Shown here one piece after another: positions 34,782 through 42,359 of a DNA stretch of 44,743 bases (within the stretch, counting starts at the first letter, position 1; each line of letters starts with the position of its first letter). Source of the DNA: Candidatus Nitrosopumilus sp. (GTDB lineage Archaea > Thermoproteota > Nitrososphaeria > Nitrososphaerales > Nitrosopumilaceae). The notes beneath the pieces were generated by a model. It had not been told where the DNA came from. It did not search any database and saw only the letters and a list, made by a program, of their open reading frames with translations. Where the stretch lies: positions 1-44,743 of the forward strand of contig JAEFCZ010000007.1 of the NCBI GenBank assembly GCA_016125975.1, in the 5' to 3' direction. The position numbers and the translations under genes were made by a program.

Positions 34782-36239
34782 ATGTATCGTTCACGTCTTG
34801 GAAATGATTTGAGTGATATCACTTTAGATTATGTATCCTCCATTGATGATGATTCTGCAATTGCTTTTTATGATATTCTTGGAAGTCAAGCTCATGTATT
34901 GATGTTATACCAACAAAATATCATAACAAAAAACGATGCAAAAAAAATACTCTCCTCTTTAGAGAGTTTGAAAGATGAAACGTTTGATTCATCCTCTGGT
35001 GCTGAAGATATTCATGAACTAATTGAGGCACTAGTAATCAAACGAGCTGGAATGACAAGTGGAGGAAAAATGCATACTGCTCGTTCAAGAAATGATCAAG
35101 TTGTTTTAGATATTCGTATGAAGATTAGAGATGATATCAACATTATCTGTAATTGTCTTTTAGATGCTATAGAGGCTCTTGTTTCTGTGGCTAAAAATCA
35201 TCAAAAAACAATCATGCCACTTTATACTCATCTTCAACAAGCTCAAGCAGGTTTATTCTCTCATTATCTTCTTGCACATGCAGATGTTTTATCCAGAGAT
35301 TTCCAAAGACTTTATGGTACTTTTGAAAGAATAAACCAGAGTCCACTTGGAGCAGGACCTGTTGGTGGAACAAGTATTCCAATTGACAGACATAGTACTG
35401 CAAAGATGTTGGGATTTGATGATGTGGTTGAAAATTCAATTGATGCAACAAGCACACGCGATTTTGTAGCAGAATACGTTTCCATGATTTCAATTTTAAT
35501 GACTAATCTAAGCAAAATTGCTGAAGATTTTGTAATTTGGTCTACATCTGAATTTTCTTTTATTGAATTATCTGATGAATTTACATCACCATCAAGTGTA
35601 ATGCCACAAAAGAAAAATCCTGATATTTTAGAATTGACTCGTGGAAAAACATCTGAAGTAATTGGAAATCTTACTGCAATTTTATCTACCATCAAAGGAT
35701 TGGCATCTGGGTATGGACGTGATTTACAACAGATAAAATCCTCAATATGGTCAACTTCCAAAATTTCAATTAGTGCACTCTTAATTTTGAAATCAATGCT
35801 TCTTACTTTGAAAGTAAATGAAAAACAAATGAAAAGAGTAACTGAATCAAGTAATCTTATTGCTTTAGATATTGCAGAAAAATTAGTTCAAGAAGGAATT
35901 CCATTCCGTGTAACACACAAAATTGCTGGTTCATTGGTTCAATTGGCACATCTGTCAAAAAAACCAATTTCAAAATTAACTCCTTCTGATATCAAAAAAT
36001 CTGTAGCTGGGACAAAAACAGATCCTAAATTAGTTTCAAAAATTATCTCTTCTACAACTGTTGTATCTTCACTAAAAGAACGAAAATCTTATGGGTCTTC
36101 AGGATATGATGAACAAAAACGAATGATTTCAGATAGAATTAAAAAAATTAATGATTTTAGAACTGATATTACTCATAGAGAAAATAAAATCAATTCTTCT
36201 CTTGAAGATTTGAAAACACAAATCAATGAAATAATTTAA
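34782..36239 (+). CDS. argH: Argininosuccinate lyase
   Basis: 485 residues. Fumarase/aspartase superfamily: MHTARSRNDQVVLDIRM near residue 100, HLQQAQAG near 150, and the signature SSVMPQKKNPDILE near residue 275 with the catalytic Ser. Splits argininosuccinate to arginine and fumarate, the last step of arginine synthesis. The fumarate links to the neighbouring succinate dehydrogenase. Other arg genes are absent here. Confidence 0.96.
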   Translation: MYRSRLGNDLSDITLDYVSSIDDDSAIAFYDILGSQAHVLMLYQQNIITKNDAKKILSSLESLKDETFDSSSGAEDIHELIEALVIKRAGMTSGGKMHTARSRNDQVVLDIRMKIRDDINIICNCLLDAIEALVSVAKNHQKTIMPLYTHLQQAQAGLFSHYLLAHADVLSRDFQRLYGTFERINQSPLGAGPVGGTSIPIDRHSTAKMLGFDDVVENSIDATSTRDFVAEYVSMISILMTNLSKIAEDFVIWSTSEFSFIELSDEFTSPSSVMPQKKNPDILELTRGKTSEVIGNLTAILSTIKGLASGYGRDLQQIKSSIWSTSKISISALLILKSMLLTLKVNEKQMKRVTESSNLIALDIAEKLVQEGIPFRVTHKIAGSLVQLAHLSKKPISKLTPSDIKKSVAGTKTDPKLVSKIISSTTVVSSLKERKSYGSSGYDEQKRMISDRIKKINDFRTDITHRENKINSSLEDLKTQINEII

Positions 36240-36300
36240 TGAAAAAAGAAAAGTAGCGGGTCTAAAGGAACATCCTTACCTGTACATACTATTCCTGGAC

Positions 36301-36341
36301 TCAAGAAACTATTTTCTTGAATCATGCCATGATTATGGCAT
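36301..36341 (+). terminator. Two adjacent perfect stem-loops after argH
   Basis: TCAAGAAA-CTAT-TTTCTTGA (36301-36320, 8-bp stem) is followed after three bases by ATGCCAT-GATT-ATGGCAT (36324-36341, 7-bp stem). They lie about 60 bases after the argH stop. Could be a termination/processing structure or part of a small RNA. The rest of 36240-36493 holds no gene that I can support. Confidence 0.4.
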
Positions 36342-36493
36342 TAGTGTTAGTTATCTCTTTCCAATTCATAATTCTCCCATCGGGTTTTTTGTCAGATCAG
36401 TTCAACACTCCCTACTTTTGTTATGGTATTTTGAGCACATTTTGTAAAATCAGTTTAACGGTCCACATACTCATAAAATGTAATGTGGATTGA

Positions 36494-36649
36494 TTATTCT
36501 TGATAATGAACCAATAATGTTTTTTCCATAACCGGATGAACTGCTATAATTTTTTCATTTTTTTCTGCTAAAAAATCATTTACAACATCCTGAAGAAAAA
36601 CCCCTGGCTTTAATTCATTAGTGTCAAAATATTTTATTTTGTGAACCAT
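36494..36649 (-). CDS. 51-aa unknown small protein
   Basis: MVHKIKYFDTNELKPGVFLQ then DVVNDFLAEKNEKIIAVHPV and MEKTLLVHYQE. Balanced alpha/beta composition with a clean start and stop, so a real small protein is likely. A TATA-like GTTATATCC lies about 30 bases upstream. No family recognised. Confidence 0.55.
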   Translation of the reverse strand: MVHKIKYFDTNELKPGVFLQDVVNDFLAEKNEKIIAVHPVMEKTLLVHYQE

Positions 36650-36701
36650 GTATAAAATAAAGTAATGTAGGGATATAACATTTTTTTAGAAGAGTAGTGG
36701 G

Positions 36702-36803
36702 TTACTTTTCTTTAAAGGTCCATCCACAATGACTGCATAATTCATTTTCTTGAGAATATGACAAACCACAATTTGAACAAATAATAGAATCTCCCATATT
36801 CAT
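36702..36803 (-). CDS. 33-aa zinc-ribbon protein
   Basis: MNMGDSIICSNCGLSYSQEN then ELCSHCGWTFKEK: two C-x2-C-G knuckles 12 residues apart, a complete zinc ribbon and nothing else. Its ATG overlaps the stop of the gene before it (ATGA), so the two are co-translated. Confidence 0.65.
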   Translation of the reverse strand: MNMGDSIICSNCGLSYSQENELCSHCGWTFKEK

Positions 36804-36958
36804 ACACTTAGTTTTGTAATATTTTTATGAATACCCCATTTGAGGTGATATTCTTTCTCCGAAATTTGGATTCTAGATTTACATTTTAAGCATCTGCGGA
36901 TCTTAGTATGTTTGGAATATCTCCAAACATGTGCTTCACTAATTTTATGACAGTTCAT
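36800..36958 (-). CDS. 52-aa Cys/His micro-protein
   Basis: MNCHKISEAHVWRYSKHTKI then RRCLKCKSRIQISEKEYHLK and WGIHKNITKLSV. N-terminal C-H and a later C-x2-C suggest a zinc finger; very basic. First gene of a two-gene unit with the zinc ribbon. Immediately upstream is a perfect inverted repeat that probably regulates it. Confidence 0.6.
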   Translation of the reverse strand: MNCHKISEAHVWRYSKHTKIRRCLKCKSRIQISEKEYHLKWGIHKNITKLSV

Positions 36959-36979
36959 ACTAGTGTCTGTTACACTAGT
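36959..36979. promoter_or_regulatory. Inverted repeat ACTAGTGT-N5-ACACTAGT
   Basis: Perfect 8-bp arms around CTGTT, directly before the ATG at 36958 and after a GTAAATAC TATA-like box on the minus strand, so it sits where a repressor would act. The half-site TTACACTAGTA recurs inverted at 38721-38731. The CACTAGTG-like core resembles the padR operator. Confidence 0.6.
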
Positions 36980-37030
36980 ATTTACGAAAACATCGTTTTT
37001 TTGTGATTCATTTCTATACTTACATATTCT

Positions 37031-37213
37031 TCATGATGTAGTTTTGTTACAATATTTACATGTGCCAAAGTTCTCTTTTCTTGCTTGATCAAGCGTATCC
37101 GGAACAAAATATAGTCTATTTTCTTTTTTTACATGATAAATTCTACAATCTGATGACATTGCTGCTAAGTGATGTACAATCATAGTTGCTTTATCACCCA
37201 TGTATCCTACCAT
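37031..37213 (-). CDS. 60-aa protein with C-terminal Cys pair
   Basis: MVGYMGDKATMIVHHLAAMS then SDCRIYHVKKENRLYFVPDT, ending GTCKYCNKTTS. The terminal C-x2-C plus the internal Cys and His pair may bind a metal. Five bases after the methyltransferase stop on the same strand, so likely co-transcribed. Function unknown. Confidence 0.55.
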   Translation of the reverse strand: MVGYMGDKATMIVHHLAAMSSDCRIYHVKKENRLYFVPDTLDQARKENFGTCKYCNKTTS

Positions 37214-37217
37214 GATC

Positions 37218-38003
37218 TTATTTGCTGATTTCTATGAGAATATTCTCATCTTGCCATTGGATATTTTCCAAATCATCAAAATTATCAATAATGTTTTGTT
37301 TGAATATGTCTAATGATTTTTTAAATTCTGACTCACTATACAAATCAAATGTAGAATAATGGTTGTTTTTTGCTTTGTCTACAAGATCATCCAAATTGGA
37401 TGTTCTATTGTGACCAAATATATTGGTGTGAACAATTCTCATGTCTGCTTTTTTAATGGCATACTGTAATTCATCAAATTCATACAAACGATCTTCCATT
37501 TCAGAAAATAATGGAAAATATTGCCCCCAAATATTTCTTGAATTTTGATTTCGTAAACGTGTGTAAATGAATGCACGGCCATCATCTTTAAGACATTCAT
37601 AGACTTCTGCCAGAAATTTCTGAATATCAAAATGGTGTATGGCATTAAATGTGACAATGTAATCCATTGTTTCACTTTCTAAGGGCAATTTACTGGCATC
37701 TCCTGGTGCCGCACAAAAATTAAAGATACCTTGATCCATTAAATGCGATTTTAGATATTTGATCATATTTTCATTGAAATCTATACAGTGAAGATAGCAA
37801 TCTTCCCCTAAACATTTTAAAAGTTCTAATGAATATCGTCCATCACCACAACCGATATCTGCCATAACTATTTGGGATTTTTTAGATAATTGATTTTTTA
37901 TATATTGTATATGATCAGTGTCAGTGGTTCTCAAATTTTTGTATTTTGAAGCAATCTTTGAAAAATGACTATCTGTTTTTCGTTGACTAATAATTCTATT
38001 CAA
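37218..38003 (-). CDS. Class I SAM-dependent methyltransferase
   Basis: 261 residues. Motif I MADIGCGDGRYSLELL near residue 46, acidic motif II LHCIDFNENMIKYL, then GDASKLPLESETMDYIVTFN and AIHHF (motif IV, methyltransf_11 type), followed by a LKDDGRAFIYTR strand. Substrate unknown; the family covers lipids, quinones and small molecules. It lies next to the candidate attachment fragment at 38117 and may be outside the element. Confidence 0.85.
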   Translation of the reverse strand: MNRIISQRKTDSHFSKIASKYKNLRTTDTDHIQYIKNQLSKKSQIVMADIGCGDGRYSLELLKCLGEDCYLHCIDFNENMIKYLKSHLMDQGIFNFCAAPGDASKLPLESETMDYIVTFNAIHHFDIQKFLAEVYECLKDDGRAFIYTRLRNQNSRNIWGQYFPLFSEMEDRLYEFDELQYAIKKADMRIVHTNIFGHNRTSNLDDLVDKAKNNHYSTFDLYSESEFKKSLDIFKQNIIDNFDDLENIQWQDENILIEISK

Positions 38004-38116
38004 AATACTTCTCCTGCTTGTATATTGTAATGAAACAAATTTGTGAAAGAATAAAATTTTCCTGTAAAATATTGTCGTAATTAAAATAATTAAAACACAA
38101 TAATTTATTCATTAAT

Positions 38117-38136
38117 TGGGCCCAGAGGGACTTGAA
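38117..38136 (-). repeat. Orphan tRNA 3' end, candidate attachment site
   Basis: On the minus strand the bases read TTCAAGTCCCTCTGGGCCCA: T loop, T-stem 3' strand, 7-base acceptor strand and an A discriminator, in perfect register. Upstream bases do not form the 5' half of the T stem, and no tRNA body is present. This is the expected scar of tRNA-targeted integration; the intact tRNA (acceptor GGGCCCA) would lie beyond the right edge, on the minus strand. The rest of 38004-38348 has no supported gene. Confidence 0.55.
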
Positions 38137-38348
38137 TCGAGGGACTCTAAATTGAACAGGGTTCCAAAAAATCATTCTATTTTATGATGTCATCTTAGCT
38201 ATAAACTGGTTTGCTTTAACTATATAGAAAATACTCACAAATATCAATTTGAAGAGGATAATGTATACAATAATAGAACCTCTATAGAAAATTAGGCATA
38301 AAATTTGTCAAATACGCCAGTATATACCACTAAGAATCCAAACAAAGT

Positions 38349-38462
38349 ATGTTTAAAAAAATAATTGAAAAACTAAGATTTGGTTCTTGTAAAACCAAAA
38401 CTACCGATGACGTAAATGCATTCAAAGAATCCGAAAAGAAACAAGAGGATAAAACAAAATAA
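38349..38462 (+). CDS. 37-aa basic micro-protein
   Basis: MFKKIIEKLRFGSCKTKTTD then DVNAFKESEKKQEDKTK. Highly charged, one Cys. The next gene starts one base after its stop, so an operon of tiny genes is likely. No family recognised. Confidence 0.45.
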   Translation: MFKKIIEKLRFGSCKTKTTDDVNAFKESEKKQEDKTK

Positions 38463-38463
38463 A

Positions 38464-38565
38464 ATGAAATACCATTGTAGAAATTGTAAATTCAAGTGGG
38501 AGGGAAATTCCGATACTTTTGATAAAGTACTCATCCATGAAAAAACCCACAAAAGTGGTTCTTAA
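38464..38565 (+). CDS. 33-aa single C2H2-type zinc finger
   Basis: MKYHCRNCKFKWEGNSDTFD then KVLIHEKTHKSGS. C-x2-C-x-F-x-W and a helix ending H-x4-H make one complete C2H2-like finger as a stand-alone protein. One base before and after separate it from its neighbours. Confidence 0.65.
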   Translation: MKYHCRNCKFKWEGNSDTFDKVLIHEKTHKSGS

Positions 38566-38566
38566 A

Positions 38567-38662
38567 ATGGTAATTTGTAACAAATGCTATAATGAGCACC
38601 ATGATCAATGTATGGGAAAAGCTGACATGTTTGATTGCACGTGTAAGCATTGTAAAAAATAA
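38567..38662 (+). CDS. 31-aa Cys/His-rich micro-protein
   Basis: MVICNKCYNEHHDQCMGKAD then MFDCTCKHCKK. C-x2-C-x3-H-H-x2-C and a terminal C-x-C-x2-C give enough ligands for two metal sites in 31 residues. Third gene of a tight micro-gene series. Confidence 0.6.
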   Translation: MVICNKCYNEHHDQCMGKADMFDCTCKHCKK

Positions 38663-38735
38663 TATCAAGTCATAGATTGTCTCTATTTTTTCCAATTACG
38701 CTAGTTTTTTAACCTGTTTGTACTAGTGTAATCCT

Positions 38736-38921
38736 TTGTCAAACATTAGTATTAATGATTTAAGAGATGAACAAATGGAAACTGAACAAAAAATCTGGAA
38801 GAAGATATGGGCTGTTATTGACGCTAATGATAATGTGAAAATTTTACAATCTGAAATTCAAAATTTAATGTTACATAGAAAAGAAGTATTAAAAGAACTA
38901 AATGATATAGATTCCGCATAA
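38736..38921 (+). CDS. 61-aa coiled-coil protein, TTG start
   Basis: MSNISINDLRDEQMETEQKI then WKKIWAVIDANDNVKILQSE and a helical end. Predicted two helices, acidic. The TTG start is five bases after an ACTAGTGTAA half-site shared with 36970-36980. No family recognised. Confidence 0.5.
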   Translation: MSNISINDLRDEQMETEQKIWKKIWAVIDANDNVKILQSEIQNLMLHRKEVLKELNDIDSA

Positions 38922-39022
38922 ATAGAATTTTTCAAAATTTCATTTTAGATTATATCCGCTTAGATTGGACTTCATTAAGATGAGATTAGATACGCTTAAG
39001 TGCACAACATATAGGAAAACCC

Positions 39023-39151
39023 ATGTCAATAAATGCATCTGAGTCTTGTCTTGATTGTGGTACTCCATTAGAAATGACTCTTGCAGGTCAGAAGAAAAAA
39101 CCTTGTCCTAAATGTGGTGCATATAGGCGAAAAAGAGAATACTCTGAATAA
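39023..39151 (+). CDS. 42-aa zinc-ribbon protein
   Basis: MSINASESCLDCGTPLEMTL then AGQKKKPCPKCGAYRRKREY-SE. Two C-x2-C-G knuckles with a basic loop and basic tail suggest nucleic-acid binding. A gagcatt/aatgctc inverted repeat follows the stop at about 39162-39188. Confidence 0.65.
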   Translation: MSINASESCLDCGTPLEMTLAGQKKKPCPKCGAYRRKREYSE

Positions 39152-39196
39152 TTCTCTTAAGGAGCATTATCGTTTTGGTTCAATGCTCTAAAATTG

Positions 39197-39237
39197 AATC
39201 CAATAAGACACGTTCCTTTACAGATGCTTTTTTAAGA
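39197..39237. repeat. Copy 1 of a 41-bp dispersed repeat
   Basis: AATCCAATAAGAC followed by 28 less conserved bases ending GCTTTTTTAAGA. Matches 42319-42359 at about 31 of 41 positions without gaps. Each copy lies downstream of a minus-strand zinc micro-gene. Confidence 0.5.
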
Positions 39238-39267
39238 TTCCTTTTTGTTGTAGATTAAAACTGCTGT

Positions 39268-39390
39268 TTATTTGATAAAATTCCCTTCCTTGTGGATTGA
39301 ACATTCTTTAACTAATTCTCCATTATGATCCTTTATTTTACATCCACAGGAAAAAATTATGTGCATTCTGACTTGATTCTGTAAATCCAT
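39268..39390 (-). CDS. 40-aa Cys/His micro-protein
   Basis: MDLQNQVRMHIIFSCGCKIK then DHNGELVKECSIHKEGNFIK. C-x-C-x4-H and C-x2-H could form one zinc site. The stop lies about 30 bases from a dispersed repeat copy. Function unknown. Confidence 0.5.
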   Translation of the reverse strand: MDLQNQVRMHIIFSCGCKIKDHNGELVKECSIHKEGNFIK

Positions 39391-39530
39391 GATAAAAGAT
39401 TCTTCATAATGAAATACAATGTCCTATTGAAAATATTTTATTTTTGATTTCTATATAGACTATAAAATTTTTGTAGATTATCAAAAATCATTACAATTTT
39501 GTTTTATTTCATTTTGTTATACTATGATTA

Positions 39531-39692
39531 ATGCCTGCTACAACCTTCCTTGAGCATGACAATTACTCCTTTTCAAAAATTTTATTGTCAAAAGAGGTAG
39601 CAGACATCATAAAACAGGTTGTTCAGGAAACTAACACAATTCATCCAAATTGCAATGATGGGGATAATTTCAAAGGAAAAAACTATGTCTAA
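39531..39692 (+). CDS. 53-aa unknown protein
   Basis: MPATTFLEHDNYSFSKILLS then KEVADIIKQVVQETNTIHPN and CNDGDNFKGKNYV. The middle is an amphipathic helix. The next tiny frame overlaps its end. No family recognised. Confidence 0.45.
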   Translation: MPATTFLEHDNYSFSKILLSKEVADIIKQVVQETNTIHPNCNDGDNFKGKNYV

Positions 39693-39765
39693 TGTTGTAA
39701 AATTACCATGTAGTCCAAACTGTTGGTGTAAAAAAGAAAAATCTGATGAATATCTTTATTCATAA
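39685..39765 (+). CDS. Possible 26-aa Cys-rich micro-protein
   Basis: MSNVVKLPCSPNCWCKKEKS then DEYLYS; C-x3-C-x-C is a compact metal-binding pattern. Overlaps the preceding gene by eight bases, as in coupled pairs. Very short, tentative. From its stop to 39983 I see no gene. Confidence 0.3.
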   Translation: MSNVVKLPCSPNCWCKKEKSDEYLYS

Positions 39766-39983
39766 ATTCATGTTTTATTGGAGTGATTCTAACAAATTGT
39801 TCTCATAGATTTAGAATTCTTTCAAGAGAAATTTGTCACTTTGGCTCATTTTCTAAATGCATTTTTAATAAAATAGATGCAAAAGTGTATTAGTTTGTTG
39901 ACAAGTATGCTATTACTCTAAAAAAGTTGCTTTCTTTGAGAATTTGGATAGTCGGTTATATGTTATGACAGCTATCGTACATT

Positions 39984-40400
39984 ATGAGTAAGGATTCAAA
40001 AGATAACAATGAAAAACTCTCCATTTGTGATGTATTCAAAGAAGATACTTCAGAAGTAATTAAAAAATTAGAATCCCAAACCCCCTTGCTGTTTCAAAAT
40101 TATTCCAATCTATACACGGCATATCTTCACATGTGGGACGATCTTTTTGGTACTTGCTATATCTCAGAAAAAGAGTTTTTTGACAAACTCAACATAGACC
40201 AATCTATACTAAAACAAATTAAATCAAACTCTGAAACAATAAAGAAAGTATATTTGGAAAACATAGAGAAAAACACAAAAATCCTTGATGACTACACAAA
40301 GATGAGAATTTCTGCAATCAAATCCTTTGACAATTACGTTCATGTCATGATGGAGTCATATGCCAAATATCTCTCAGAATTCAACAAATCCAAAAATTAA
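39984..40400 (+). CDS. Helical protein of unknown function
   Basis: 138 residues, nearly all helical, with heptad-like spacing in SILKQIKSNSETIKKVYLEN and RISAIKSFDNYVHVMMESYA. No signal peptide or motif. Its size and amphipathic long helices resemble granule-associated phasins, but that is only a resemblance. About 25 bases before the next small gene. Confidence 0.6.
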   Translation: MSKDSKDNNEKLSICDVFKEDTSEVIKKLESQTPLLFQNYSNLYTAYLHMWDDLFGTCYISEKEFFDKLNIDQSILKQIKSNSETIKKVYLENIEKNTKILDDYTKMRISAIKSFDNYVHVMMESYAKYLSEFNKSKN

Positions 40401-40424
40401 TTTACTTGTGTTCCAAGCAAATGC

Positions 40425-40613
40425 ATGGCAAGTTACACTGCACAGGTAAATACAATACATAAAAAATTCACTGCCGCATTAAAGAAAGCAAAAACAAAAC
40501 AAGCAATCAACAAAGTATACAGTGCTCACAGAAAAGATCATGAGAGATTGCTCAAAAAACATCTGGCTGAAGAAATGAGACAGATAAAAAAAGCCAAAGC
40601 ACAACTAGATTAA
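40425..40613 (+). CDS. 62-aa basic helical protein
   Basis: MASYTAQVNTIHKKFTAALK then KAKTKQAINKVYSAHRKDHE and a KKAKAQLD end. Lys-rich, two-helix composition without Cys. A poly-T terminator (about 40621-40638) follows. Likely co-transcribed with the 138-aa helical protein. Function unknown; nucleic-acid contact is possible. Confidence 0.55.
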   Translation: MASYTAQVNTIHKKFTAALKKAKTKQAINKVYSAHRKDHERLLKKHLAEEMRQIKKAKAQLD

Positions 40614-40667
40614 TCAAAAATTTTTTTTCCTTTTTTTCCAATCGACAGATATTATCTAGTATGCACA

Positions 40668-41472
40668 CTATCTTCTCTTCAAGTAACTGCTCAGAATCTT
40701 GTCTGCCATCTCTGTTACTTCCAAATCGTTTTTTACAGCCAGACTGCGCAGTTTTCTTGCATTGCCTTTGTTTAGCTCAAGGGTGACTCTCTGTTGGAGC
40801 AATCCTGCCTTTGCTTTTTTGAGCAGTTTGATGTGTGATGACTTTGGACTTTTTGCTAGGTGATACAGGTATTTTTTGCGCAGTTTCTGGTCTAGTAGAA
40901 TAATTTTCTCTGCAATCTTTACAGCCTTTGGCACACTTGGAATACATTGGTATAGTTTGGTTGCATCATCACGGGATAATTCCTTTGGAACGTATTGTTT
41001 TAGCTTGTCAGGTACTGCTGCAAATCCTAGGTATTTTTTGAGGGTTTGCTGAGACATTCCAAGTGATTTTGCAGCCTTTGCTTTTCCCACTGATTCAGAT
41101 AAAAAGACGCATGCTGCAGTCATGTCTTTTGTATTCATCTTGTTTCTGTGTAAATTCTCAACTACTGATGCTGCCTTTGCATTATCCAGATCATATTTTG
41201 TGGAATTTGTAAGCAATAGTACAGGTATCTTCTTGGCCCAGTCGTTTCAGTGCTGCAAGTCTTCTCTGACCTGACATTAGCAAGTAGGAATTTTTTCCAT
41301 CCTTTTGCACCATTGGGGGATTCTGCAGCCCCTCGTTTTTGATGGAATGTGCAAGCTCTGAAATTCCTTCGCGGTCTAGCTTTCTTGCCTGTGCATCACG
41401 CCACACCTTGATCTGTTTTACTGGAATCTCTCTTAGACGATATGATATTGGTGAATTGTAGCGTTTTGCCAC
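40668..41472 (-). pseudogene. ParB-like partition protein, frameshifted
   Basis: Two overlapping frames make one ParB. N-terminal part (from 41472): the ParB nuclease-like domain, with AHSIKNEGLQNPPMVQK and the SGQRRLAALKRLG box. It shifts near 41222-41232 (GAAGATACCTGTA), after which the right continuation is PVLLLTNSTKYDLDN AKAAS. Then come a helix-turn-helix (AAKSLGMSQQTLKKYLGF) and a basic C-terminus. Such proteins bind centromere-like sites or act as regulators in plasmids and integrated elements. As read, the domains are separated. Confidence 0.8.
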
Positions 41473-41552
41473 ACATGCAAATGGTGATGATACATGTTAA
41501 GAGATAGAGTAATGTACAATTGACCAGTCATCAAAAAAATTCGTTCTTGGAA

Positions 41553-42113
41553 CTAGTCATATATCATCAGTTTTTTCTCTTCAAGCAAAACATGCAACGA
41601 GTTTACTGCACGATACACGTCATCTGCAGTTTTTCCACCAGTACATACCAATTTCCCTGATGCAAAAATCAAAATTACAACTTTAGGATCAATCATTCTG
41701 TGAATTAATCCTGGAAACTGTTCTGGCTCATACATGCTTCTAGGTACAGTTCTTGCAGCAACCTCTAGATGAACTTGTCCTCCAAGATTTATTGATGAGA
41801 CTATGTTTTGTATAGTCACAGTTGCATCTTTTTTGATTTTGATTTTCTTTTCTCGTAGTTTCTCTACTACCATTTTTACTGCCTTTCTTGCCATCTCTTC
41901 TGATTTTGAACCAGTACAGACCATTTTTCCCGTACGAAAAAGTAGTGTTGCAGTTTTTGGTGTCTTGACACGAAAAACAGCACCCGGAAACTGCTCTGGA
42001 TTGTACTCTACATCGGGAAACTTTTCTTTAATTTTAAAAAGATCTAAACTTTGGTCTATTGTAGCTGATGCTACTACATTTACAATTTCAACTACAGGCT
42101 TTGTCTGTGGCAT
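41553..42113 (-). CDS. tbp: TATA-box-binding protein
   Basis: 186 residues, the normal archaeal TBP length, with two direct repeats of the saddle: QFPGAVFRVKTPKTATLLFR-TGKMVCTG and QFPGLIHRMIDPKVVILIFA-SGKLVCTG, each containing the DNA-intercalating Phe and the G-K-x-V-C-T-G strand. Recruits TFB and RNA polymerase to promoters. A perfect 20-bp inverted repeat lies 75 bases upstream. Placement among accessory genes is notable; it may be an extra copy. Confidence 0.95.
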   Translation of the reverse strand: MPQTKPVVEIVNVVASATIDQSLDLFKIKEKFPDVEYNPEQFPGAVFRVKTPKTATLLFRTGKMVCTGSKSEEMARKAVKMVVEKLREKKIKIKKDATVTIQNIVSSINLGGQVHLEVAARTVPRSMYEPEQFPGLIHRMIDPKVVILIFASGKLVCTGGKTADDVYRAVNSLHVLLEEKKLMIYD

Positions 42114-42187
42114 GAATAATCACGCTTTGGATTATTTGGCTTTATTTAGGAATTATTACAATTTCAGATCCTCAGAATGACATTATT

Positions 42188-42207
42188 GTTTGTTCATTTG
42201 AACAAAC
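42188..42207. promoter_or_regulatory. Inverted repeat GTTTGTTCA-TT-TGAACAAAC upstream of tbp
   Basis: Perfect 9-bp arms around TT, about 75 bases before the tbp start and upstream of a CTAAATAAA TATA-like box on the minus strand. It is a likely binding site of a dimeric regulator. Confidence 0.6.
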
Positions 42208-42318
42208 ATTTCATATTATAAATTTGAAAAGGAATACTTTTCACCGCATTTTTTACATCTGATCATAAACTCTCTGTTTTGGAAGATCCATGGGAATTCA
42301 AAATTTCTGTTTAATTTC

Positions 42319-42359
42319 AATCCAATAAGACGGACTACTTTGTAGGTGCTTTTTTGAGA
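42319..42359. repeat. Copy 2 of the 41-bp dispersed repeat
   Basis: AATCCAATAAGAC then a diverged middle and GCTTTTTTGAGA; about 31 of 41 bases match 39197-39237. It directly follows the stop of the minus-strand zinc micro-gene at 42360. Confidence 0.5.

Noticed and set aside
38117-38190. Complete tRNA gene on the minus strand
   Set aside because: Only the 3' part from the T loop on fits; the T-stem 5' strand, anticodon arm and 5' acceptor strand cannot be formed.
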